Shown here: positions 22,034 through 29,513 of the stretch, in pieces
How positions within the stretch are numbered: position 1 is the first letter of the stretch
Layout of the letters: each line of letters opens with the position of its first letter
Virus record (IMG/VR): IMGVR_UViG_3300006802_000129
Location: 1 to 52,324 of that record
Length of the DNA: 52,324 nt
Source: a virus
Direction: 5' to 3' (one strand)
Position numbers and translations under genes: made by a program
Notes under the pieces: generated by a model
The model's database searches: none
What the model was told of the DNA's origin: nothing
What the model saw: only the letters and a program-made list of their open reading frames with translations

Positions 22034-22651
22034 ATGCTTAGCCAAAACCAAGTTCAACTACTATCTTTTAGTGGAGGTGACGAGTCACACGCCCGAGCAG
22101 CATGGGTATCTACTTCAACAGATCTTACCCAACACAGACATCGAGTACCAGAGCTATTATCTTTCCTTGCAGCAAACGATCACGGCTCACCCTTTGAGCA
22201 CAGTTCGTTTACCTTTCATATCCGTAGCGATCTAGCTACCCACATCCAGTTTCTCAAGCATCGGGCTGGAGTCAGTATCAATACGGAATCCGCTAGATAC
22301 AAGGAGTTAACAGACGATAGCTTTTACTTACCAGGCGATTGGCCTGACGAGGCGAAGCACAGGGCTGCCAGGCAAATAGAAGACTGTATGAGCGGATACC
22401 ACAAACTAGTAGACGAGCTGACTCCCGACATTGGTAGGAAGCGTGCGAAAGAAACAGCTAGGTTATTGATACCTTATGCACACCAGTTGAGTTACATAGC
22501 CACCTTTAACTTCCGTTCTTTTATGCACTTTCAGAAACTACGCAATAGTGAACAGGCCCAAGACGAGATCGCTACCATAGCAGACGAGATGCTTGAACTA
22601 CTGCGTGCTACTGGGATGTATGAAGATTCCCTTATGGCTTTTGGTTACTGA
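22034..22651 (+). CDS. thyX: FAD-dependent thymidylate synthase ThyX
   Basis: 205 aa, usual length. It makes dTMP from dUMP with FAD, NADPH and methylene-tetrahydrofolate. FEHSSFTFHI at about 54-63 and the signature KHRAGVSINTESARY at about 75-89 identify it. The consensus is RHRxxSxNxxSxR; here the first Arg is Lys and one extra residue lies between HR and S. The C-terminal NFRSFMHFQKLRNSEQAQ segment is normal. A start with AGGAGCAAG upstream is clear. Its stop overlaps the end of the convergent integrase gene by 7 bp. With Dcd and the MazG-like protein it forms a dTTP-supply set. Confidence 0.9.
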   Translation: MLSQNQVQLLSFSGGDESHARAAWVSTSTDLTQHRHRVPELLSFLAANDHGSPFEHSSFTFHIRSDLATHIQFLKHRAGVSINTESARYKELTDDSFYLPGDWPDEAKHRAARQIEDCMSGYHKLVDELTPDIGRKRAKETARLLIPYAHQLSYIATFNFRSFMHFQKLRNSEQAQDEIATIADEMLELLRATGMYEDSLMAFGY

Positions 22652-23742
22652 AGACAAGCTAAGGCTGCTCTCATATCGGATTGATCCGAGTAGGCGTAGC
22701 GTTCAGTCGTAGACGTTTTGCTATGCCTACAGATCTCAGCAATCACCGGCAGAGGAACCTTTGCCCTCATCAAGGTAGTCACTAACGAAGCACGGAATCC
22801 GTGTAGTGGCTTAACTTTACCCTTGAGTCCCAACTCTTTTACTACTGGACGGACGAGTTTAGTCATTGCCGAGACATCGCAAAAAGCTGGATGACCCGAA
22901 CCTGTGTCCAAGTAGTACGTCTCTTGAGCATCACGAGCCGCCAGATCCTGTGCTAGAAACTCCTGTAATGGTTTCGGTACAGGAAGTATTGCAGCTTTGC
23001 CCTTCTTTGGAGACCAGTTTAGTTCCGGTACATGACGGATTAGGATTTCCGATTGGCTCAGAAATATATGACGAAGCGGCAGCGTCCGCACTTCCGAAGC
23101 TCGCAATCCTAGATAGCGCAACATCATTACCATGCGTAGTCCATTACGGTTTCGCTCCGACATGGCAGCTTGGATATGCTCAAGATCCGTGAGGCTATAC
23201 ACCCCTCGTACCCGATCTTCTTCTGCTACATTTTTCAGAGTGATCTTCGGGATGAGTCCCTGACTATGCAGATAGTTTAGATAGATCCCGACCATCCGCA
23301 GATAGCTTCTCGTTGAGTTACGGCTCAGTCCGTCTGCGTCACAGCGTTTAATAAATTCACTGCTACTATTATCCGCTAGACTAGCGAGTTTTAGATCTCC
23401 GACAATCTCAATGAACTTGAGAACCGAAGATCGATACTCTTTCCTAGCTTTCTCTGTTCTAACCGTTAGCTGATTGATCCAGATTTCTACCCATTCACTC
23501 ATGCGTAGGTTAGCAACCGCCGTATTATTATTTAATGAGGCCTTTACTTTATTAGCTATTTCTTCCAGCAGACAATCGATCTCTAGCTGAGAGCGTCTGC
23601 GTCTGCCGCTACGTGTGCTTTTGAACTGGATGTCATCGTCGTCGGCTAGCTTTCTAAAGAGCAAACTATTTTCAGTATGTACTCGTAGATACCAGGCCTG
23701 ACGATCTTTTCTATAGAAAATCTCCTGTCGTTTACGTGGCAT
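22645..23742 (-). CDS. int: Tyrosine-type integrase
   Basis: 365 aa. It recombines attP with attB during lysogeny. Basic N-terminus (arm-binding), core-binding domain about 75-165, catalytic domain from about 180. Catalytic set is complete: Arg-214 in GLRASEV, Lys near 249 in KKGKAAILPV, His-314 and Arg-317 in LHGFRASL, His-340 in CRHSKTSTTERY and nucleophile Tyr-349. AGGAG precedes the ATG. It is downstream of the XRE repressor gene (7-nt gap), so the two form one minus-strand unit. Unusually, the likely attP lies about 11 kb away, at 34450-34499. Confidence 0.93.
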   Translation of the reverse strand: MPRKRQEIFYRKDRQAWYLRVHTENSLLFRKLADDDDIQFKSTRSGRRRRSQLEIDCLLEEIANKVKASLNNNTAVANLRMSEWVEIWINQLTVRTEKARKEYRSSVLKFIEIVGDLKLASLADNSSSEFIKRCDADGLSRNSTRSYLRMVGIYLNYLHSQGLIPKITLKNVAEEDRVRGVYSLTDLEHIQAAMSERNRNGLRMVMMLRYLGLRASEVRTLPLRHIFLSQSEILIRHVPELNWSPKKGKAAILPVPKPLQEFLAQDLAARDAQETYYLDTGSGHPAFCDVSAMTKLVRPVVKELGLKGKVKPLHGFRASLVTTLMRAKVPLPVIAEICRHSKTSTTERYAYSDQSDMRAALACLQ

Positions 23743-23749
23743 AGGACTC

Positions 23750-24085
23750 CTATAGACTCTGAGATTTTAAGTATTCGATATCCACTGCAATCTGATTCAG
23801 CTTTGCCATGATATCCTCGTTTGTAATGCTCCTTCGTGGAACAGTGTACGTGCTCTCTCGCTCAATCGTTTCGATCTCTCGCATCATGTGCTGAATATTC
23901 TGAGGATCTAGCGAAGACACCTTGGCTAGCATAAGAATGTAGTCTTCATCAGGAAACTGTATCCCACGCTCTAGCCGACTAATCCGCTTTGGATCGGTAC
24001 GGAATCTCTCAGCTAACTGCTCCTGAGTCAAGCGTGATTCATGTCTAGCTTCTTTTAACTTAATACCCAATTGAATCCGGTTCAT
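23750..24085 (-). CDS. XRE-family repressor
   Basis: 111 aa. An N-terminal helix-turn-helix, IKLKEARHESRLTQEQLAER, then FRTDPKRISRLERGIQFPD, is typical of Cro/CI-type proteins. The C-terminal ~45 residues are helical and may dimerise (NEDIMAKLNQIAVDIEYLKS). There is no S24 peptidase domain, so control would not be by RecA-stimulated self-cleavage. It is divergent from the replication operon, over a 49-bp gap, and co-directional with the integrase gene. This suggests the lysogeny repressor, or a Cro-like switch. GGAG precedes the ATG. Confidence 0.85.
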   Translation of the reverse strand: MNRIQLGIKLKEARHESRLTQEQLAERFRTDPKRISRLERGIQFPDEDYILMLAKVSSLDPQNIQHMMREIETIERESTYTVPRRSITNEDIMAKLNQIAVDIEYLKSQSL

Positions 24086-24134
24086 ATTTGCTCCAATAGT
24101 TTTTACTTATAAATACATAGGTTCAGCTTTCCAA
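24086..24134. promoter_or_regulatory. Divergent switch region, repressor versus helicase
   Basis: Only 49 bp separate the starts of the repressor (minus) and the SNF2-type helicase (plus). It is AT-rich with -10-like boxes on both strands (around TTATAAAT, 24108-24115), so the two promoters must overlap. No perfect palindrome was found. The plus-strand replication operon has no ribosome site before its first ATG. Confidence 0.55.
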
Positions 24135-25409
24135 ATGAAGCCTTTTCCTTATCAACTACGAGTAGCCCAGCACCTTGTCGCTAACAAGCGAGTGATGCTG
24201 GATGCAGATATGGGTGTGGGGAAGACCATCATGTCCCTAACAGCCCTCAAGCTATTGCAACCGGAGAGGACACTAATCCTCTGTCCGGCAGTAGCAGTAG
24301 CAAACTGGAATGCAGAGATCAAAAAGTGGGGCTGCTTCCACCTATCGATTCGGGTTCTCTCGTATGACAAAGCTCGCACGACTAGCACTCTCTCCACTCT
24401 AGTAGAGTGGAGGCCAGAAGTACTCGTGCTGGACGAAGCACACTACTTAAAGAATCCCGAAGCCAAGCGCACCTTAGCCATCTATGGCAAGGGAGGTCTG
24501 GCGCATGTTGCAAAAAGGGTATGGCTATTGAGCGGTACGTTTGCACCCAACAACGCTGCGGAATATTATCCGCATCTGCATTGCCTCTTCAGCCATCTCC
24601 TTCCCGATAAGGTGGAGAGTTACAATGCATTCCTAAACTACTTCTGTGTAGTACGGCATGATCGTATCCAGGCCAGAGGCCGGACAATCACGATACCCAG
24701 AGTCTTAGGCAATGCAAATGTAGCGGAGATGAGGGATATCCTAGCACAAACAGGCGTGAGGATTCGTGCTAGCGAAGTTCTTCCAGAGTTGCCGAAACTA
24801 ACGTGGGCCACTCTCATGCTCGAAGGTTCTAACTTAAAAGGTTTGAGAGAACTGACTCGTGAAGCGGAGCGCTATCTGGAGTTAGTACAGCAAGGTATCC
24901 CAATCCCTCCCGACTCTCACCTTATGCAACTAAGAAGGCTACTGTCTGAGGCCAAAGCCACAGCAGTTATAGAATGGTTACACGATTACACTCAGCATAC
25001 AAGAAAAAAGCTAGTAATATTCTCACAACACATCAACCCCTTATCCAAAATCCACCAAGCTTTTAGCAGTAGTTCGTGCTTACTAAATGGAAGTACTCCT
25101 TCCAAAAAACGAGGAGAATTGGTAACTCGATTCCAGAATGATCCTGACTGCCAATTGTTTCTTGGACAACTCATAGCCTGTAACACTGCCATCACCTTAA
25201 CGGCAGCAAGTCGTATCCTCTTCCTCGACCTATCCTTTGTACCAGGAGAGAACGCACAAGCCGCCGCCCGTTGCCATCGAGTAGGGCAACACCAGCCTGT
25301 CTTAGCACAGGTCGTCACGCTACCTCATAGCCTAGATGAAAAGGTAGCTGAAGTTCTTGTACGTAAAACGCAAATGCTAAAGGAGCTAGAATATGCAGAA
25401 CCATGCTGA
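24135..25409 (+). CDS. SNF2-type DEAD/H-box helicase
   Basis: 424 aa, short for SNF2 proteins and lacking accessory domains. Visible: Walker A DADMGVGKT at about 23-31, motif Ia LILCPAVAVANW, motif II DEAH at about 99-102, motif III SGT near 132, and C-terminal lobe motifs IV (KLVIFSQHINPL) and VI (AAARCHRVGQHQPV at about 375-388). Phage SNF2-like helicases are common beside DUF2800/DUF2815 replication genes and probably remodel DNA or replication complexes. First gene of the replication operon, divergent from the repressor. No Shine-Dalgarno sequence is visible. Confidence 0.88.
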   Translation: MKPFPYQLRVAQHLVANKRVMLDADMGVGKTIMSLTALKLLQPERTLILCPAVAVANWNAEIKKWGCFHLSIRVLSYDKARTTSTLSTLVEWRPEVLVLDEAHYLKNPEAKRTLAIYGKGGLAHVAKRVWLLSGTFAPNNAAEYYPHLHCLFSHLLPDKVESYNAFLNYFCVVRHDRIQARGRTITIPRVLGNANVAEMRDILAQTGVRIRASEVLPELPKLTWATLMLEGSNLKGLRELTREAERYLELVQQGIPIPPDSHLMQLRRLLSEAKATAVIEWLHDYTQHTRKKLVIFSQHINPLSKIHQAFSSSSCLLNGSTPSKKRGELVTRFQNDPDCQLFLGQLIACNTAITLTAASRILFLDLSFVPGENAQAAARCHRVGQHQPVLAQVVTLPHSLDEKVAEVLVRKTQMLKELEYAEPC

Positions 25410-25476
25410 CGATTTAGAAGAAGAGCTGCTAGCGATCAAAGCCTTATTGGATGAGATCAATCGGCGCAAAAGGTAG
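25393..25476 (+). CDS. 27-aa microprotein
   Basis: MQNHADDLEEELLAIKALLD followed by EINRRKR. It starts inside the helicase 3' end with AAGGAG seven bases before the ATG, a better ribosome site than most genes here. The sequence is one amphipathic, acidic helix with a basic tail, likely a coiled coil. Could bind the helicase or a replication partner. Real but unproven; Leu/Glu pattern and ribosome site are the evidence. Confidence 0.5.
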   Translation: MQNHADDLEEELLAIKALLDEINRRKR

Positions 25477-25508
25477 TACTATTCTCACCACAAACGGAGT
25501 ATACTGTC

Positions 25509-26228
25509 ATGCAACTACACGCCTTATCCAAAGAGCTGGAACTGGAACCGACGAAAGCCTCACGGTTACTGACCAAGTTAGGCTACGGCAACAGTTTCCC
25601 CAATGAACTAGACGGAGACATGGAACTACATTTACGTACCGTCAATGACATGCTCAACCGAGGCTTCACGATCAACGATGCCGTAGGGGTCGTCAAGCGT
25701 CAGATCGACGGACTAGATGCAGACGATCCCGAAGAACCACCACCTCCTCCGGTTAGATTTAAGAAACGAGGCAGACCCAAGGGGTCTAAGAACAAGAGTA
25801 AAGACCCAAACGCTAATAAAACTTGGGATGAAGTCTGTTGGGAGGCTCAGTTACGTAGGTGGGAAGATAACCCAAGCTACCCAATCGGAGTAAAGATTAA
25901 CTACTTACAGAATAAGGTTGTACGAACTGAAGAACAGGAGCAATGGCTAAAGAAGTTACAGGCCGAGGCTCAAAGAGAAGAGCGTAAACGGTTATCTAGT
26001 AAACCAATACCAATATGGGAAGCTATGAACAAAGCAGTCGAAGAGACAGTAGACAAAGCACCAAAGGATGCACCGGAAGATACGAAGGAAGGACTCAAGC
26101 AATTGCTTTTAGACATTTGCCTCAATCTAGTTTCCCAACAAGATGCTAGAGCCTTTGAAGCAAACAAGGAACGCTGCCTTTCCTTGCTACGTAGAAACAA
26201 TGCAGGTCAACCACTAACAGTAAACTAA
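25509..26228 (+). CDS. AT-hook-like DNA-binding protein, unknown
   Basis: 239 aa. The N-terminus (LSKELELEPTKASRLLTKLG) resembles a small helical DNA-binding unit. A Pro-run linker (EEPPPPPVRFKK) leads to RGRPKGSKNKSKDP at about 88-101, an AT-hook core (RGRPKGSK) that binds the minor groove of AT-rich DNA. The C-terminal half is charged and helical. AT-hooks are rare in phage proteins. In the replication operon it may organise DNA or regulate the operon. Not recognised as a named family. Confidence 0.65.
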   Translation: MQLHALSKELELEPTKASRLLTKLGYGNSFPNELDGDMELHLRTVNDMLNRGFTINDAVGVVKRQIDGLDADDPEEPPPPPVRFKKRGRPKGSKNKSKDPNANKTWDEVCWEAQLRRWEDNPSYPIGVKINYLQNKVVRTEEQEQWLKKLQAEAQREERKRLSSKPIPIWEAMNKAVEETVDKAPKDAPEDTKEGLKQLLLDICLNLVSQQDARAFEANKERCLSLLRRNNAGQPLTVN

Positions 26229-26238
26229 GGAGCACTCA

Positions 26239-26496
26239 ATGATACCTGTCATTAAAGATAAAATACTCGATAAGGTTTGGGATCTCTACCGGGATCACTT
26301 ATTCTACCAACTCAATAATCCCGATACAGGTGATTTCGGAGAAGAAAATAGTTGTCCTAAGTGTGCACTGGAACATGCAGTAGGGAGAACTGCCTTCTTT
26401 TTTGAAGCGGAAGACGTAGTACTAGAGGACATCTACAACATCGTCAAAACTCTAAGGGAGCAGCCTGATGAAACTAGCACAGACGACAACGGATGA
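26239..26496 (+). CDS. Small CPxC-containing protein of unknown function
   Basis: 85 aa, starting MIPVIKDKILDKVWDLYRDH. It has ENSCPKCALEHAVGRTAFFF, a CPKC pair that could be part of a metal or redox site. Acidic C-terminus. The last 29 bases overlap the start of the DUF2800 nuclease gene. Not recognised. Confidence 0.6.
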   Translation: MIPVIKDKILDKVWDLYRDHLFYQLNNPDTGDFGEENSCPKCALEHAVGRTAFFFEAEDVVLEDIYNIVKTLREQPDETSTDDNG

Positions 26497-27799
26497 CTTT
26501 GTTAAACGATTACACCACTACAATGAGAGTGAACACTCATACTTGTCCGCTAGTAAGATGGAGATCTGGGGTAACTGCCCTGGAGCAGTGGAGCTAGCGG
26601 AACGTATCGTGTTACCCAACCAGCCCAGCAGCTACGCCATCGAAGGGACGATGGCCCACAAACTAGCAGAGCAGACTCTTCGAGGGGACATCGAGATACC
26701 GGAAGACGGACTCGAAAAGCTAACGCAAGGTGATCCGGTTGCCAACGACTTCCTGCCATCTGTGGAATACTACGTAGATTATGTGATGGAGAGAGTACGG
26801 GAGCTACGGGCCGAGTATCGTAGAAAGAAAGTCAAGGACGAACCTAAAGTAGCAGTAGAGCAGCGAGTTGGCCTTAACCCTCTGCTAGATCGTGACCCTT
26901 CTGGTCATACCTTGATCAACATGGTCAGCATGTACGGAACCGTGGACTGTGTGATCCGTGCAGACAAGGGAACATGGGGGTTGCCGCTTGATATAATCGA
27001 CTACAAACACGGGGCTGGAGTACCAGTAGAGATCTGTGATGACTCAGGCTTCGGCCCGAACCCACAACTTATGTACTATTTACTAGGAGTACTCGCTGAT
27101 GATTTTAGAATTCCTGCCGACTACGGCTTCACCGAGGCATACCTCAAGAAAAGGTATAGCCGCTACACTATTCACATTGTTCAACCACGTGTACCGGGGA
27201 AAGGAGGTAGCTATGAAGTAACAGTAGATCAAATACTACAGTTCTATCAGGAGCTAGTTGACAAGAGCGCAAGAGCGTTGAATCAACACTTAGCCCAAGA
27301 CATCGATGAACTCAGCCTTAACACAGGAGAATGGTGTCGTTGGTGTCGGGTAAAAGACTATTGTCCTAAGTTTTTAATGACGCAAATACAAGAGAGCATG
27401 GAGGACTTTATGCAGTTCGATATGATGGAGACTGGAAAGATCGGTAAGAACGTCGATGATCTTGACAATGGTCAGCTTTCTGATATACTGACAAAAGCTG
27501 AAAGAGTGGAGCGAATGATTCGCTTAGTGCGGAATCATGCAGAAGCTAAACTATATGCCGGAGATAACATCCCTGGCTTTGGACTAGTAGACAAACGAGC
27601 TACAAAGAAATGGTCAGACGAGAAGCTAGTACTTGGGATTATGAAGCGTCTCAACATCGACCCGTTCAAGTTCCTCAACCTGCCTTCTCCGAGTGCTTTA
27701 CTGAAAGTACTACCGAAGACAGTAAGTACGGAACTGAATGACTTAGTAGTCAAAGAGTCTAGTGGTAAACGCTTAGGCAAACTTCGAGAGGAAGGATGA
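26468..27799 (+). CDS. DUF2800 PD-(D/E)XK nuclease (Cas4/RecB-like)
   Basis: 443 aa. Starts YLSASKMEIWGNCPGAVELA, the opening of DUF2800 proteins. Nuclease motifs follow: His in EGTMAHKLAEQT at about 58-69, Asp in YGTVDCVI, the D-x-K pair in DIIDYKHGAG near 176-184, and NPQLMYYLLGVL with the Gln/Tyr. The Cys cluster WCRWCRVKDYC at about 289-299 with an earlier Cys recalls the iron-sulphur cluster of Cas4/AddB. DUF2800 proteins pair with DUF2815 and polymerase genes in phages, and probably act as recombination exonucleases. Start in the previous gene's end. Confidence 0.85.
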   Translation: MKLAQTTTDDFVKRLHHYNESEHSYLSASKMEIWGNCPGAVELAERIVLPNQPSSYAIEGTMAHKLAEQTLRGDIEIPEDGLEKLTQGDPVANDFLPSVEYYVDYVMERVRELRAEYRRKKVKDEPKVAVEQRVGLNPLLDRDPSGHTLINMVSMYGTVDCVIRADKGTWGLPLDIIDYKHGAGVPVEICDDSGFGPNPQLMYYLLGVLADDFRIPADYGFTEAYLKKRYSRYTIHIVQPRVPGKGGSYEVTVDQILQFYQELVDKSARALNQHLAQDIDELSLNTGEWCRWCRVKDYCPKFLMTQIQESMEDFMQFDMMETGKIGKNVDDLDNGQLSDILTKAERVERMIRLVRNHAEAKLYAGDNIPGFGLVDKRATKKWSDEKLVLGIMKRLNIDPFKFLNLPSPSALLKVLPKTVSTELNDLVVKESSGKRLGKLREEG

Positions 27800-28155
27800 C
27801 CAAGAAAGAAGTATCGATCAAACTCAACGTAACGAGTGAGACAGTCAGAAACTGGATACGTGATGGCGTGCTAGTTCCTGACGAGAAGGGAGAGTTCAAG
27901 GCCGAGGACGTTATGGCTTTGGATACCTCCAAGTACGAAGATAGTTTCCGATGGTGTACAGTCCAGCAAGCAGCACACTTACTGGGACTCACCCGTGCAA
28001 CTATCTTTACCTACTGTTCTAGCGGCACTCTGGTTAAAGAGAGTATGCGAGGACGTAGTTTCATTTCCCTTGCCAGTATCCGTGACCATCTGATGATGGA
28101 GAGCAAGCAGATCACTGGTAAACTTAATAATGTTGTCGCCTTAATGGAGCAATGA
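27796..28155 (+). CDS. Tandem helix-turn-helix protein
   Basis: 119 aa with two MerR/HTH_17-like units: MTKKEVSIKLNVTSETVRNW (about 1-20, plus wing) and WCTVQQAAHLLGLTRATIFT (about 53-72), followed by RGRSFISLASIRDHLM. Two HTH units in one short chain can bind a direct repeat or act as a replication or excision accessory factor. Coupled to both neighbours (ATGA overlap before; 1-nt gap after) within the replication operon. Function unknown; a second candidate directionality factor. Confidence 0.7.
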   Translation: MTKKEVSIKLNVTSETVRNWIRDGVLVPDEKGEFKAEDVMALDTSKYEDSFRWCTVQQAAHLLGLTRATIFTYCSSGTLVKESMRGRSFISLASIRDHLMMESKQITGKLNNVVALMEQ

Positions 28156-28156
28156 T

Positions 28157-28777
28157 ATGTCAGACTTTATCAAAACCCGTGAAAAACTAACTACTCCCCG
28201 TGGCTTTACCTACTGGGTGACCATCACTGATCCACTTCCGTACAATGAGAAGTTCAAGAAGCAGGAGGATCAGTACAACCTGCAATTTATGATTGAAGAT
28301 GGGCAGGATCTCAGCAAGCTACAGGAAGCGATTCTTCGTGTAGCCAAGGCGAGTTGGCCCAAAGGCGTGAAGGACGCTCGCCAGCATAGCGAGACGAAAG
28401 GCCAGACCTTTACCGTAGCGCAAGCGTTCAAGAAGCGCATCCTCCACAACCCCTTGTTTACTGATATCTCAGAGACAAGCTACCCCGAAGGGTCTGTGTA
28501 CTTACGAGCCAAGTCCTACCGCAAGCCGGTCTGTGTAGATCACAACCGTAACAAGATAGACAATAGCTCTATCGGTATCGGAGACGAGTGTATCCTCAGT
28601 CTCTCCATCTATAGCTGGGAATTCTCTGGAAACGTAGGGATCAGCTTTGGTCTGGAGGGTATCCAGAAAGTCGGGCAAGGTCGTGGCATTGAGTACGATC
28701 CGACCAAGGATTTTGAGAATCAGGTAGTAACCGAGGTTACTCCTGCAGAGCAAGGCGAAGAGTACATGGTTGCCTAA
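28157..28777 (+). CDS. DUF2815 single-stranded DNA-binding protein
   Basis: 206 aa. The start (MSDFIKTREKLTTPRGFTYW), followed by NEKFKKQEDQYNLQFMIEDG, and the central VYLRAKSYRKPVCVDHNRNK segment match the DUF2815 family, OB-fold proteins thought to be the SSB of phages with a family A polymerase of this type. The acidic C-terminus (TEVTPAEQGEEYMVA) resembles SSB tails that dock replication partners. Immediately follows the HTH gene and is followed by the structured gap at 28792-28915. Confidence 0.85.
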   Translation: MSDFIKTREKLTTPRGFTYWVTITDPLPYNEKFKKQEDQYNLQFMIEDGQDLSKLQEAILRVAKASWPKGVKDARQHSETKGQTFTVAQAFKKRILHNPLFTDISETSYPEGSVYLRAKSYRKPVCVDHNRNKIDNSSIGIGDECILSLSIYSWEFSGNVGISFGLEGIQKVGQGRGIEYDPTKDFENQVVTEVTPAEQGEEYMVA

Positions 28778-28791
28778 CTACTAACTAGTAC

Positions 28792-28915
28792 GACTCTCAC
28801 TACAATAGGGCTATTTGGTGTAGGCCAGCATCCATTACTCTATTGCGGGGCTGAACCACAGGCTAGCTATGCTTCACGAGTTTGTAGCGTTTGTACCCTG
28901 CATGTAGTGAGAGTC
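28792..28915 (+). ncRNA. Candidate structured RNA C, three-way junction
   Basis: A 13-bp perfect end stem (GACTCTCACTACA, 28792-28804, with 28903-28915) closes two helices that follow each other with almost no unpaired bases: AATAG/CTATT at 28804-28808 with 28840-28844, and GCGGGG (28845-28850) with CCCTGC (28896-28901, one G-U). This is a compact three-way junction in the 156-nt gap between the SSB and exonuclease genes. No T run follows, so it is not a simple terminator. Class unknown; it does not match any riboswitch or phage RNA I can recall. Confidence 0.7.
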
Positions 28916-28933
28916 TACTTTCTTTAGGAACAT

Positions 28934-29506
28934 ATGATCTCTTTCGACTTAGAGACTAGAGGTGTTGTTGACCTACGGAAATGTGGATCGTATCGCTATG
29001 CTATCGACAGTCTGACTGATGTCTGGTGTCTCTGCTATCACGACAGTGAGACCGATGAGTACCATACGTGGCTGCCTAACGATGACGTACCTCCCTGCTT
29101 TCTAAAATCAGACAATACCTACTGCGCTTGGAACGCACAGTTTGAGCGCAACATTCACCAGCACATCCTCCAACCTCGCTACGGTTTCCCTGCTATCGAG
29201 ATCGAGCAATGGCACGATACGGCTGCTTGGGCTAGGCAACTCGGACTACCAGGAGCACTAGGCAAAGCAGGTCAGGCGCTAGGTCTACCTCTCGATCAGC
29301 AGAAGGACAAGGAAGGTAGCAAGGTAATGATGCGGATGGCTAGGCCACGCAAGTGGTCTGACCGTGGCGTACCGATTTGGTGGGATGAGCAAGAGAAGCT
29401 AGATGTCCTCATAGACTACTGCCTCCAAGACGTAAAGACAGAGAAGAGTATTCGCAATCTCTTAATCGAAATCGCTAAGTACTCTGACATAACACTACTT
29501 ACCTAG
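28934..29506 (+). CDS. 3'-5' exonuclease domain of DNA polymerase as a separate gene
   Basis: 190 aa. DnaQ/DEDDy exonuclease: motif I FDLET (Asp-5, Glu-7), motif II WNAQFE (Asn-67; the usual Asp is replaced by Gln-Phe-Glu spacing), motif III YCLQDVKTE with Tyr-162 and Asp-166. In related phages this is the N-terminal proofreading domain of one family A polymerase; here a stop codon and a frame change separate it from the polymerase gene seven bases downstream. AGGA precedes the ATG. Also homologous to stand-alone exonucleases. Confidence 0.85.
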   Translation: MISFDLETRGVVDLRKCGSYRYAIDSLTDVWCLCYHDSETDEYHTWLPNDDVPPCFLKSDNTYCAWNAQFERNIHQHILQPRYGFPAIEIEQWHDTAAWARQLGLPGALGKAGQALGLPLDQQKDKEGSKVMMRMARPRKWSDRGVPIWWDEQEKLDVLIDYCLQDVKTEKSIRNLLIEIAKYSDITLLT

Positions 29507-29513
29507 GTATCCC

